NCBI GenBank assembly: GCA_944325595.1
Contig: CALVAQ010000001.1
Coordinates: forward strand, 1 to 64,000
DNA length: 64,000 nucleotides
Source of the DNA: Candidatus Gastranaerophilales bacterium
Lineage (GTDB): Bacteria; Cyanobacteriota; Vampirovibrionia; Gastranaerophilales; Gastranaerophilaceae
Reading direction: 5' to 3'
The notes under the pieces were generated by a model that saw only the letters and a program-made list of their open reading frames with translations, made no database searches and was not told where the DNA came from. The position numbers were made by a program, and so were the translations under genes. How positions within the stretch are numbered: the first letter of the stretch is position 1; every line of letters begins with the position of its first letter. This document shows positions 51,712 through 60,693 of this stretch, piece by piece.

Positions 51712-54345
51712 TTACCGGAAATTTGTCAAAAATTTCTGCGGGGCAACTATTACCGTAACATACGGAGCATCAAAATATTTGTTTGCCGTTTTGATTACAT
51801 CTGAGGCGGTAACATTCTGAATTAATTCAGGAAACTCGTTTATGTAATCAATACCTCTTGAGCAAACCTCAAACCAGCCGAGAGTAGAGGCTTTTTCCAT
51901 GTTTGTTTCTTGCGAAAGTACAAAGTTTCCGAGGATTTTATCTTTTGCCTCCTGAAGTTCTTTGTCTGAGACAAATTCTTTTTTGAGGAGGTTAATTTGT
52001 TTTAAAAGCTCTTGTTTGGAATGAAGCGCTGTTTGCGGGTTTGTACCGATATAAACCGCAAAAACGCCCTGATTTATATTCGGAAGGAAAGTTGAACCCA
52101 CCTGATAAGCAAGACCCTGTTCCCCTCTGAGGCTGCTAAACAGTCTGGAACTCATACCGGAGCCCAGAAGCGAGTCAATAACCTGCAGTGCGGCAAGGTC
52201 TTTTTTGTCTTTTTCAGTTATACCGTCTGTAAGCCAGCCGAGAACAATCCATGCGGCTTCCGAATCCTTTGCCGTTTTGACGATTTTGTTTTTGCAAAGC
52301 GGTTTAAAGGCGTTTTGATACTGTGAATATTCAAATTTCTTTGCACCGCAGTCTTTTTTGTCATAAAAAATATTTGTTATTTGCTCGATTACGGCATTGT
52401 CATCCACATTCCCGTTGATTGAAACAACCAGATTTTGCGGACAGAAAATACTGTTATAAAAACCAAGCAGGTCTTCTCTTTTTATGGTTGGAATAGTTTT
52501 TTCCATAATTTTTCCAGTAATTCCGTACGGTGTATTTTCCCATATTGAGGTTTTAAAGTCTTCAAAAGCCACGCTTGAAGGAATATCACGATTTTTTTGG
52601 ATTGCATATATTTTTTCAGTTTTAATTCTTTCAATTTCCTGAGCATCAAAAGATGCGTTGTTCACTACTTCATTCAACAGTTCAAATGTCAGCGGAAGGT
52701 TGTTTTTTGTCGTCTTAACGGAAATTGAAAAATAGTCAGAACCCTGCGCCGGCACTATTTTTATACCGTTTTGTTCCATAATCTGAGACAAATCAAGGGC
52801 AGAATATTTTTTTGTACCCTTCATCATTGCCGATGCCGCTACGGAGCCTGTTCCGTATTTTTTTTCAAGAAAATTACCGCCTTTTGCATAAATCTGTATA
52901 GCAACAATATCGTTGAGATTGTTGTGGTTTATGATTAGATTTGTATTATTTGGGAGTTTATATTGAGTGATGTTTTTGTCTTTTTTGAGTACAACCGGAG
53001 GTTTTTTTTCAATGCTGCCGATTTTTTTAACGTTTTCTTCAGGCATATCTTGCGGAAGCATAACTGAAATCACAGCCCTGTCAGGGTTTAGATATTTTTT
53101 TGCGACCCTTACAATATCTGATTTTGTAACTTTTTTTATGTTAGAAATATATTCGTCATAGAATTTTGTATCACCGTATACAAGTGTAGTATAGCCGAGT
53201 TCATTGGCAATGTTTGATGTGGATTCTCTGGCATAAAATGTATCTCTTTCTATTATGCTTTTTGCAATATTAATGTCCTGTTCGTCAAAGTTTCCGTTTG
53301 AAACTTTTTGGATTTCAGAGAATATTGCTTTTTTGAGTTTGTCTTTGTTTGCGGGAATAAAATTTGCCCTGACAAAAAGAATACTGTCGTCTTTCATTGA
53401 AGCATGACCGGCAGAAATACTGTATGCAAGTTGTTTTTGTTCTTTGACGGACTGATAGAGTTTTGATGTACGGCCGTCGCCGAGAAGAACAGACAAAACA
53501 TCCAGAGCATAGCCGTCGTTTCTGTTTTCCTGCGGAACACCTCTGAATCCAATCATCATATAGCCTGTTTTTACATTGCCTTTATCATCAATTTCTATTT
53601 GTTTTGTAATCGGTTTATCCGACTTATAATCAGGATTTTTGCAGTTTTTTGCTTCTTTTTTATTAAAGTTTTGTTTTATAAGATTCAATGCGCTCTGAGT
53701 ATCGACATCACCCACAACAACGGTAATCATATTTGACGGGTTGTACCATGTATTGTAAAACTCCATGATTTCATCACGTGAAATGTTTTCTATGATATTT
53801 TTTTTGCCTATTACATTTCTTTTGTACGGATGATTTGTATAGAAAGCGCCAATCATGTTTTCATACAGTTTGTTTTCAGGATCATCAAGAGTCTTTGAGA
53901 TTTCTTCAAGAACAACTTTTCTCTCTTTTTCAAGTTCTTTTCTGGGAACAAGAGGATTCATAAGCATATCTGCATGCAAATCTATTGCCGTTTGAAAATC
54001 CTTTGAAGGCAGAGTTATGTAATAATGTGTAAAATCTTTGCTGGTAGCGGCATTTGTCTGTGCACCTTTTGCTTCAAGTATCCTGTCAAATTCACCGGTA
54101 GGATGTTTTGTTGTACCTTTAAAAAACAGATGCTCCAAAAAATGTGCAACACCGTTGTTGGTATCATTTTCGTTTATTGAACCGGTTTTTATCCAGGTAT
54201 CTATTGTGACAATCGGGTTGTCGTGCACTTCTTTTATGATAACAGTCTGCCCGTTATCCAGTTTGCTAACTGAAAAATCCTGTGCAAAAACATTGTTAAC
54301 GGTTAAAAATATTAAGCAAAAAATAAAAAATCCAAATTTTTTCAT
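51712..54345 (-). CDS. exported M16-family zinc peptidase, two-domain
   Basis: An 877-residue protein with a signal peptide (MKKFGFFIFCLIFLTVNNVF). The N-terminal M16 domain has the inverted zinc motif HFLEH (His68, Glu71, His72) and the acidic downstream ligand region in YENMIGAFY. The second half (about 440-877) is an M16C-like domain without the motif, as is usual. Such proteases form clamshells that cut peptides in the periplasm. The adjacent HCP-like gene is divergent. No obvious partner is seen. Confidence 0.92.
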   Translation of the reverse strand: MKKFGFFIFCLIFLTVNNVFAQDFSVSKLDNGQTVIIKEVHDNPIVTIDTWIKTGSINENDTNNGVAHFLEHLFFKGTTKHPTGEFDRILEAKGAQTNAATSKDFTHYYITLPSKDFQTAIDLHADMLMNPLVPRKELEKERKVVLEEISKTLDDPENKLYENMIGAFYTNHPYKRNVIGKKNIIENISRDEIMEFYNTWYNPSNMITVVVGDVDTQSALNLIKQNFNKKEAKNCKNPDYKSDKPITKQIEIDDKGNVKTGYMMIGFRGVPQENRNDGYALDVLSVLLGDGRTSKLYQSVKEQKQLAYSISAGHASMKDDSILFVRANFIPANKDKLKKAIFSEIQKVSNGNFDEQDINIAKSIIERDTFYARESTSNIANELGYTTLVYGDTKFYDEYISNIKKVTKSDIVRVAKKYLNPDRAVISVMLPQDMPEENVKKIGSIEKKPPVVLKKDKNITQYKLPNNTNLIINHNNLNDIVAIQIYAKGGNFLEKKYGTGSVAASAMMKGTKKYSALDLSQIMEQNGIKIVPAQGSDYFSISVKTTKNNLPLTFELLNEVVNNASFDAQEIERIKTEKIYAIQKNRDIPSSVAFEDFKTSIWENTPYGITGKIMEKTIPTIKREDLLGFYNSIFCPQNLVVSINGNVDDNAVIEQITNIFYDKKDCGAKKFEYSQYQNAFKPLCKNKIVKTAKDSEAAWIVLGWLTDGITEKDKKDLAALQVIDSLLGSGMSSRLFSSLRGEQGLAYQVGSTFLPNINQGVFAVYIGTNPQTALHSKQELLKQINLLKKEFVSDKELQEAKDKILGNFVLSQETNMEKASTLGWFEVCSRGIDYINEFPELIQNVTASDVIKTANKYFDAPYVTVIVAPQKFLTNFR

Positions 54346-54490
54346 AATAATAAATCCTCAAATCCGGTGATACAAAATTATACTATATATTTGAATATTC
54401 ACGCATAATCTTTAAGCGGAAAAAACGGTTTATTTGTTTATTGCTCTTTTGGTCAATGGTTTCGCTCAAAAGTTTGTATAAAATGCAGAT

Positions 54491-56122
54491 ATGTCAAATC
54501 AGTTTGAAAATTACAAAGACCCTGATTTCGGGGGAATATACAACGGAAAACTTTCATCCAGCCAGTGTGCAATAGAGGGGTTTTGCAGTGTAGACCCTAT
54601 TGTATATTCTCTGCTCGAGGTTCTTTTGTATGAACTCAAACTACTCACATATTATTATGTAAAAATGCAGGAGCTTGGTTATGAAAACCGTAAACTAAAA
54701 GACAGAATAATAAGTTACCTGTCTTTAATTATTGCCGGGTACGAGTTTGACAGAAATGAGTTTCAAAAGGCGCTGTCAGAAATTCATCGTGACAAAGAAG
54801 AAGCAAAAAATTCGTTCATCAAAGTGTGTGAACAAAAAAACATAGACTGTCAGATTTTGAAATCAAACATAAAGTTTGAAAAATTTGACCTGAATTCGCT
54901 TGTCAATCAAGGTGAACAACAGGCAATAAACCGCAATAAATCCGTTAATTCGGACACAAAAAACCTGTATGAAATTATTATGAACATAATAAAAAGCGCC
55001 AGTATCCGTCTTATTGAACTAAAAAGTTATACAAAAGACTATCTTCCGGAAGAAGATTCCATTTTAAAGCTGTTTAACAATCTCAATTTTTCAACAATGA
55101 CGGAACAAAAACTCATTAAAAAAATAAACGATTTTGCAAAAGTAAATTATGATATTCACAAAAAGCTTCATCAAAAAAAAGAAGAATATTTTGGAAAAAT
55201 AGATTTGCATAAAGTCACTATCGGGGTCAAAAAGGGTAAATCCATTCTTGCTTCCGGACAAAACCTCAAGGATTTTGAAAATTTGCTTGAGGCAACAAAA
55301 GATACCGGCATCAATGTTTATACTCACAACGGATTGATTGTTGCTCATGCATATCCCAAATTTGCGCAGTACAAAAATCTTGCAGGACATTTTCAATTGT
55401 CACCGGACAGTGTACAGTTTGATTTTGCTTCTTTTAAAGGTCCGGTTCTTGTAATCCGAAACTTTCAATACCTTCTGGACAAGTTATATCGTGGTCGTTT
55501 GTTTACAACAAACATCATTGCCGGCAAAGGTATGACAAAAATAGAAAACAATGATTTTTCTTCACTGATAGATTATGCGGAAAAATCAAACGGTTTTGAG
55601 CACGACCATCTGATAACGGAGGTGAAAGTAGGTTATCGGGAAGAAGAAATCATGGAAAAAATCAACAATCTGACAGAAAGAATTAAAAACAAAGAGATAA
55701 AACATCTGCTGGTTGTAGGTTTGCTAAATCATACAACAGGGCATTCTTCTTATTTCAGCGAACTTGAAAAAAACCTTCCGGAAGACTTTTTTGTCATATC
55801 AACAATCATGCCGTCAACAAAAAAGAATATTCTTTATTTTGACTCTTTCTTTAACTCTTCATTGATATACAAAATTCTTGCACACATAAAAACACAAACT
55901 GATTTTGAAAAATTTCCGGTCAGTGTATTTATTACAACCTGCAATCTTCACACCCTGTCTCATATTTTCAATCTAAAATATCTCGGGATAAAAAACATTT
56001 TTCTTCCCGAATGCGGTTCAAACACAATAACACCGCAGATGGCAAAGTTTTTAAAAACAAAATTCGGCTTCAAGCAGGTATCACAAAAACCGGAAAATGA
56101 TTTGTCTGCAATTAATTCTTAA
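54491..56122 (+). CDS. hybrid-cluster-protein (HCP)-fold homologue lacking the metal ligands
   Basis: A 543-residue protein whose length and block order match hybrid cluster protein: SILASGQNLKDFENLLEATK, INVYTHNGLIVAHAYPKF, FKGPVLVIRN and SSYFSELEKNLPEDFFVIST. In HCP the hybrid Fe-S-O cluster is held by a His, two Glu, four Cys and a Lys. Here the matching positions read Gln257, Gly281, Phe325 and non-Cys residues at all four later sites. The N-terminal Cys pair is also missing. It may be an inactive relative. It has no ribosome site; TATAAA at 54477 could give a leaderless message. It overlaps the convergent RNA methyltransferase gene by 11 bases. Confidence 0.7.
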   Translation: MSNQFENYKDPDFGGIYNGKLSSSQCAIEGFCSVDPIVYSLLEVLLYELKLLTYYYVKMQELGYENRKLKDRIISYLSLIIAGYEFDRNEFQKALSEIHRDKEEAKNSFIKVCEQKNIDCQILKSNIKFEKFDLNSLVNQGEQQAINRNKSVNSDTKNLYEIIMNIIKSASIRLIELKSYTKDYLPEEDSILKLFNNLNFSTMTEQKLIKKINDFAKVNYDIHKKLHQKKEEYFGKIDLHKVTIGVKKGKSILASGQNLKDFENLLEATKDTGINVYTHNGLIVAHAYPKFAQYKNLAGHFQLSPDSVQFDFASFKGPVLVIRNFQYLLDKLYRGRLFTTNIIAGKGMTKIENNDFSSLIDYAEKSNGFEHDHLITEVKVGYREEEIMEKINNLTERIKNKEIKHLLVVGLLNHTTGHSSYFSELEKNLPEDFFVISTIMPSTKKNILYFDSFFNSSLIYKILAHIKTQTDFEKFPVSVFITTCNLHTLSHIFNLKYLGIKNIFLPECGSNTITPQMAKFLKTKFGFKQVSQKPENDLSAINS

Positions 56123-57503
56123 AACTGTCATCTTTTTCCAGCCAGGCAACGGATTCAATATGATAAGAATGGCAGAACATATCCACAGGCTGAATGTATT
56201 TTGTTAAAAATCCGTTTTCGTGCAGATATTTCAAATCTCTGGCAAGTGTGGAAGGATTGCAGGAAACATAAATTACCGCTTTATTTGCCAGTTTAATTGC
56301 AAAATCCAGAGAGTCTTTTTCACAGCCTTTTCTTGGCGGGTCCAGCAAAACTACATCAAATTTTTCATTTTTGCCGACAAGTTCTCCAAAAATCTTTTTT
56401 GCATCTCCGTTAAGCGCTGTCAGGTTTGTTATATTGTTCAGTTTTACGTTTTCTGCCGCATCTTTTGTTGCCGAAGAAGCTTCCTCTACGGAAATAACTT
56501 CTTTTGCAATATCAGCAAGCCATATTCCGAAACTTGATACACCGGAATATGCATCCAGAATGCGTGGAGCCGGATAATTTTCTTTTACAATATTTTTCAC
56601 TGTATCAAAAATATTTTTTGCAGAACCGATGTTAATCTGGAAAAAACTGTTTGCCGAAATTTTGTATACTTTGTCGTCTATTTTTTCCGTTACAAAATTT
56701 TGTCCGTCAATTTTTCTTGTATCCTGAGTCATGATGAGGTTTGAGCGTGATGTATTGTAATTTACAAGACATCCTTTCACATGCGCAAATTCTTCCATAA
56801 CTTTTTTAGACAGTTTTTTGAATTTTTCGTTTATTTTTGTATCGTTGATGACAAAAATAACAATACATTCATTCTCAGAGCCGCTGTAGCGAAAAACCAG
56901 ATGTCTGAGTTCGCCTTTGCCTGTTTTTTCATTGTAGCCGGAAATTTCGAGTTCCTGTGCTGTTTTTCTGATAAATTCCGTAATTTTGTCTATAATTTTA
57001 GGCTGTATCGGACAGTATTTTATGTTTACAAGTTCGTGAGAACCTTTTTTGTAATAACCTGCAAGCAGTCTTTTTGAAACTTTTGTCTGAGATACCGGAT
57101 ATTGGACTTTGTATCGGTATTCTCTTGTTAAAGGACTTTTGAGAACAGGTTTTACCTCAATCTCTTTTCCCGTAATTTTTTTGACAGTTTCAAAGACAAT
57201 GTTTCTTTTCTGTTCAAGCTGAAAATCATAGTCGACATATTGCCAGCCGCAGCCGCCACATACGTTGTGAAGCGGACAGAAGGGTTTTGTTCTGTGGGAA
57301 GAGGGCTCAATTATTTCAACAATTTCTGCCTGAGCAAAATTTTTATTCGCTTTTTTTATACGGATTTTAAGTTTGTCTTCAGGGCAGCCGCCGTCTATAA
57401 AAATCGGATAGCCGTCAACTTTAGCAAGTGAAGAACCTTCGTAAACAAGTTTTTCTACTCTGACTTCAAGTTCGTCTGCGCCCTTAAAAACTCTTTGTGT
57501 CAT
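56112..57503 (-). CDS. 23S rRNA (uracil-5-)-methyltransferase, RumA/TrmA family
   Basis: A 463-residue SAM-dependent RNA methyltransferase. The N-terminal TRAM domain (about 8-65) is followed by a [4Fe-4S] Cys set (Cys76, 82, 85 and a later Cys at YCPIQP). The SAM fold includes ILDAYSGVSSFGIWLAD, and the catalytic Cys is in VIYVSCNPSTLARDL. It probably makes m5U in 23S rRNA. Which position it modifies (RlmD or RlmC type) cannot be told. It starts 2 bases after the GT2 gene's stop codon, so the two are co-translated. Confidence 0.88.
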   Translation of the reverse strand: MTQRVFKGADELEVRVEKLVYEGSSLAKVDGYPIFIDGGCPEDKLKIRIKKANKNFAQAEIVEIIEPSSHRTKPFCPLHNVCGGCGWQYVDYDFQLEQKRNIVFETVKKITGKEIEVKPVLKSPLTREYRYKVQYPVSQTKVSKRLLAGYYKKGSHELVNIKYCPIQPKIIDKITEFIRKTAQELEISGYNEKTGKGELRHLVFRYSGSENECIVIFVINDTKINEKFKKLSKKVMEEFAHVKGCLVNYNTSRSNLIMTQDTRKIDGQNFVTEKIDDKVYKISANSFFQINIGSAKNIFDTVKNIVKENYPAPRILDAYSGVSSFGIWLADIAKEVISVEEASSATKDAAENVKLNNITNLTALNGDAKKIFGELVGKNEKFDVVLLDPPRKGCEKDSLDFAIKLANKAVIYVSCNPSTLARDLKYLHENGFLTKYIQPVDMFCHSYHIESVAWLEKDDSFKN

Positions 57504-57505
57504 AG

Positions 57506-58849
57506 TTACACCGCTGGAGTTTCTTCTTCCAAAATATCTTCAGGCAGGTCATTTTTGACAATTTTTGTCACGCCGTGCTGGGTTTTTCCCCAATCCATTG
57601 TCTTTTTGAAGAATATGATTTTAAACACAATGAATACAACTATCGGAAACCATACACAGCAAAGGAAAATACCGGTCTCTACAGCCTGTTTTACACTCTG
57701 CCATCTGGAAAGATGATTATATTTTCTAACACTGTATAAAAGTCCTATCGTAAAAAATCCGCACACTATAATTGACACCATAAGTGAAGAAGATATGCAG
57801 TTCGGTGCTTCTTTTACGTATCTGAAAGCCTGAAAACAAATTTCTGAAATCATCCAGAAAGGCAGAATAAATTCCGTAATATAAGCAATCATATCAATAC
57901 TTACACGCAAAGACATGTCTTTTGAAAACAGAATACCCCAGAAGTGCTCAAGGTATCTTCTTATACTGCCTTCAACCCATCTTCTTCTCTGTTTCAAAAG
58001 AGGGATGAATTTTACAACAGCCTCTTCATAAACACATACATCGGGGCAAAAACGTACGTCCCAGCCTTTTATGTGAAGTCTTGTGGACATATCAAGGTCA
58101 TCTGTAATTGTATAATTATTCCAGCCGTGAATGTCCTCCAGAGCTTCTCTTTTGAGCAATTCTCCGTTGCCTCGTAATTCAACGGCGCCTTTTATGGAGC
58201 TTCTGCCGACCTGAAAATGAGTATCAAGGGCATATTCATTGTCCTGACAGCGTGTGAGGAAGTTTTCTTCTCTGTTGATGATAACTTTTCTCGCCTGAAC
58301 AGCGCCTACACTGTCTTTTTCAAGGTGAGGAACGAGTTTTGTTAAAAAGTCGGGGTTAACTCTTGCATCTGCATCAAAAACAAGAATAGCTTCTCCTTTT
58401 GCCAGCGGTAATGCTTCGTTCAATACTGCCGATTTGCCGGGAAAAGCATCTTTTGCTCTGATTATTGCTTTGACTTTGTCATATTTTTGTTCGAGTTCAT
58501 GGAGTTTTTCTGCAGTGTTATCTTCGCTTCTGTCATCAATGAGTATAATTTCAAACTTTTCATAGTCCATTGTCAGAACGTTTTCAACTGTTTTTTCAAT
58601 AACATCCTGTTCGTTGTGAGCGGGAATCATCACAGACACAAACGGTTTGTAGTTCCAATTGAGTTCTTCGGGTTTTTTTCTTTGTTTTATTTTCTGGTGT
58701 TTTAAAGCAACTTGCATATAAATGCAATACAAAGCCATAAAACCGCAGAGGAATAATATTGCCCAGAATGTAGACAGATAGTTTTGGAATATAAACAAAA
58801 AGACCCACAAAAAAGTAATCAGAATGAGTAAAACTATTCTCTCTATCAA
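57506..58849 (-). CDS. processive family-2 glycosyltransferase
   Basis: A membrane GT2 enzyme of about 447 residues. Two N-terminal helices, then the catalytic domain VSVMIPAHNEQDVIEKTVEN, VFDADAR, TDDLDMS and the processive motif QRRRW, with three or four C-terminal helices. This is the arrangement of cellulose/poly-GlcNAc synthase-like enzymes such as PgaC or IcaA. It probably makes and exports a polysaccharide. No accessory gene (deacetylase, cyclic-di-GMP site) is next to it. The TTG at 58849 has the site TTAGAGGA; a TTG at 58873 is possible. Confidence 0.85.
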   Translation of the reverse strand: MIERIVLLILITFLWVFLFIFQNYLSTFWAILFLCGFMALYCIYMQVALKHQKIKQRKKPEELNWNYKPFVSVMIPAHNEQDVIEKTVENVLTMDYEKFEIILIDDRSEDNTAEKLHELEQKYDKVKAIIRAKDAFPGKSAVLNEALPLAKGEAILVFDADARVNPDFLTKLVPHLEKDSVGAVQARKVIINREENFLTRCQDNEYALDTHFQVGRSSIKGAVELRGNGELLKREALEDIHGWNNYTITDDLDMSTRLHIKGWDVRFCPDVCVYEEAVVKFIPLLKQRRRWVEGSIRRYLEHFWGILFSKDMSLRVSIDMIAYITEFILPFWMISEICFQAFRYVKEAPNCISSSLMVSIIVCGFFTIGLLYSVRKYNHLSRWQSVKQAVETGIFLCCVWFPIVVFIVFKIIFFKKTMDWGKTQHGVTKIVKNDLPEDILEEETPAV

Positions 58850-58954
58850 AACAGATTCCTCTAAATTCTCCAACAGCTAAAATTATACCAGAAAAAACAG
58901 TTAAATTTGTAACAATAATAAACAATTCATGACAAAATCGTAATATTTTTAATT

Positions 58955-58981
58955 TACAATTATATAATTGTACATGTACAA
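58955..58981. promoter_or_regulatory. overlapping palindromes in the coaD/GT2 divergent promoter
   Basis: TACAATTATATAATTGTA (58955-58972) is a perfect 18-bp palindrome, and TTGTACATGTACAA (58968-58981) a perfect 14-bp one, sharing five bases. The first contains TATAAT on both strands, so it may serve as the -10 box in both directions. The region is a plausible operator of a dimeric regulator. No match to a named box is certain. Confidence 0.45.
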
Positions 58982-59033
58982 ATGTTAAAAAACAGTACAC
59001 AGACTCAATACAGAAACAGGAAAACCGCCGAAA

Positions 59034-59525
59034 ATGGGAAAAACAGCAGTGTATCCGGGCAGTTTTGACCCGATAACCAAAGGACATCTTGATGTTTTGA
59101 AAAAAGCATCAAAAATGTTTGACAGGGTGATTATTGCTGTTTTGAAAAATGATGCAAAAAAAGGTTTTCTTCCTACAGAAGACAGGATTGCCCTGATAGA
59201 AGAAGCTTTGAAGGAAATGGAATTGCACAATGTCGAGGTGGACAGTTTTGACGGTCTGACTATCGAATATGCAAAACATGTCGGGTCTGATATTCTTATC
59301 AGAGGCTTGAGAGCGGTTTCGGATTTTGAATACGAAATGCAGCTTTCTCAAACAAATAGTGCTCTGGCGCCTTCTTTGACCACGGTATTTTTGATTACAA
59401 AACCAAAATACAACTTTATCTCTTCAAGTACGGTTAAAGAAATTGCAAAGTACGGCGGGGATATCTCAAAATTTGTTCCCGAAAGTGTGGTAAAATATTT
59501 CAATAAATTGAATAATCAAATATAA
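59034..59525 (+). CDS. coaD: phosphopantetheine adenylyltransferase
   Basis: A 163-residue CoaD, the penultimate enzyme of coenzyme A synthesis (4'-phosphopantetheine plus ATP gives dephospho-CoA). The nucleotidyltransferase motif is PGSFDPITKGHLD (His18), then RGLRAVSDFEYEMQ and FISSSTVKEIA. Length is standard. It starts a two-gene unit with the coiled-coil gene and is divergent from the GT2 gene. The palindromes at 58955-58981 lie in the shared upstream region. Ribosome site ACAGGAAAACC is rather far from the ATG. Confidence 0.95.
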   Translation: MGKTAVYPGSFDPITKGHLDVLKKASKMFDRVIIAVLKNDAKKGFLPTEDRIALIEEALKEMELHNVEVDSFDGLTIEYAKHVGSDILIRGLRAVSDFEYEMQLSQTNSALAPSLTTVFLITKPKYNFISSSTVKEIAKYGGDISKFVPESVVKYFNKLNNQI

Positions 59526-59561
59526 TAAAATTAATAAAAAATCGAAAGGTAAAAATCAGTT

Positions 59562-60164
59562 ATGACACAACTCAGAATTAAAGAACTCCTAGGCAGAGCG
59601 AATTTGATACTGGACAAGGGTTTTCATTTTCTTCCGGGCTTTGTAATGGTAAAAAGCTCAGAGATGGAAGCTATTCTTGACAGAATTGATGCTTCTATTC
59701 CTGAAGATATCAAAGAAGCCGAATCCATTCTCAGAAGAAGAGAAGAAATGCAAATTGAAGCTCAGCAAAGAGCAGAAAGAATTATCATGGATGCCCGCAA
59801 TGAAGCGGAAAAAATTCTCTCTGAATCAGAACTTTTGAATCAGGTTCAAAGAGAAGCAGAAAAAATTAAAGAACAGGTGATTTCAGAGTGTCAGGAACTC
59901 AGAGAAAAAACCATTGAAGAAGCAAAACAAATCAAAATTCAAGCAGAAGACGAAGCACACAGAATTAAACAGGGTGCAGAAAATTATGCTGAACAAATTC
60001 TTAACAATATTGAAGGTGATTTGACACAGCTTCATCAAATAGTCAAAAACGGTCAGTTGTATCTGGAAAAATTGAAAACTTCCGGCAATGAATCTTCCGG
60101 ATACACCCAGCCACAGGATCAATATACGGAAAGCAATTATCCTTCCGCAAATTATCCTGTATAA
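59562..60164 (+). CDS. coiled-coil protein, DivIVA/ATPase-B-like
   Basis: A 200-residue protein. A short N-terminal region is followed by VMVKSSEMEAILDRIDASIP (about residues 28-47) and a long coiled coil (about 50-150) rich in Glu, Lys, Ala and Arg. The tail is Ser/Tyr/Pro-rich. This is the small DivIVA- or ATP-synthase-B-like protein commonly found next to coaD in Firmicutes and cyanobacterial relatives. Its function is not settled; a cell-envelope or division scaffold is one idea. It follows coaD by 36 bases. Ribosome site is AAAGGTAAAAATC. Confidence 0.8.
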   Translation: MTQLRIKELLGRANLILDKGFHFLPGFVMVKSSEMEAILDRIDASIPEDIKEAESILRRREEMQIEAQQRAERIIMDARNEAEKILSESELLNQVQREAEKIKEQVISECQELREKTIEEAKQIKIQAEDEAHRIKQGAENYAEQILNNIEGDLTQLHQIVKNGQLYLEKLKTSGNESSGYTQPQDQYTESNYPSANYPV

Positions 60165-60187
60165 AGAATGTGTTTATAACTGATTTT

Positions 60188-60220
60188 TAAAAGCGCTGCA
60201 AAAACAGCGCTTTTTGTTTT
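60188..60220 (+). terminator. rho-independent terminator of the coaD unit
   Basis: A 9-bp GC-rich stem (AAAGCGCTG with CAGCGCTTT) and a 6-base loop, followed by TTTTGTTTT, located 25 bases after the stop codon. Confidence 0.88.
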
Positions 60221-60370
60221 AAATTTCAGATATTTGTTGAACAAGGGGTGCCAAACCAGCAAGGACATAACCATCGGCGGGGGTGTTGTTTATTAAATAA
60301 TTTTAAAAAAGATTCAGAACACGGTTTTATCCTTATGACGATGTTTTTTGAGTGCTTCAGAATGACAGTT

Positions 60371-60605
60371 TGCCGGATTACATTCTCTCTCCGGCAGGAG
60401 CGAAATCAGACTGGCACGCCGTGTGAGGCAAAGCCGAACCCAGTGCCCATGTGCAGGCACCACGCTTTGCCGAAACATCCAATTTCAAGAATTGTAGGTT
60501 GGGGTTTCTACCCCAACATTATAGTTTTAGTTGGGCTGAAAGCCCAACCTACTTTGCCGATTTCAAGACAGAGAGCAAGGGTGAGAGCTTACAGAATATT
60601 TGTCG
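60371..60605 (+). repeat. composite repeat: partial 96-bp unit with a REP pair inside
   Basis: A hairpin TGCCGGA/TCCGGCA (60371-60397) is followed by a divergent 96-bp-family unit (GCGAAATCAGACTGGCACGCC to CCGAAACATCCAATTTCAAG), the REP pair and a second GATTTCAAGACAGAG end. With the terminator it fills most of the 529 bp gap between the coiled-coil gene and the Bax-inhibitor gene. The last ~90 bases before the latter gene hold nothing I can name. A 129-residue frame across it reads repeat DNA and is not a gene. Confidence 0.85.
60494..60552. repeat. paired GTAG-type REP element (BIME-like), copy 2
   Basis: Identical over all 59 bases to the copy at 11809-11867, with the same immediate flanks (AAGAATT before, TTTGC after). 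The two are 48.7 kb apart. Each half is a GTAG plus hairpin, in inverse orientation to the other. Confidence 0.8.
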
Positions 60606-60693
60606 TCCCTATGCCCAACCGACAAATTTTGGTGTAAGGTTTGTCATAGATTATTGTCTTACAAACATTAATCGCTTATCACTGGATACCAGA

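Noticed and set aside
60248-60637. A 129-residue plus-strand frame
   Set aside because: It crosses the composite repeat and the REP pair, has no ribosome site, and its residue composition is not protein-like.
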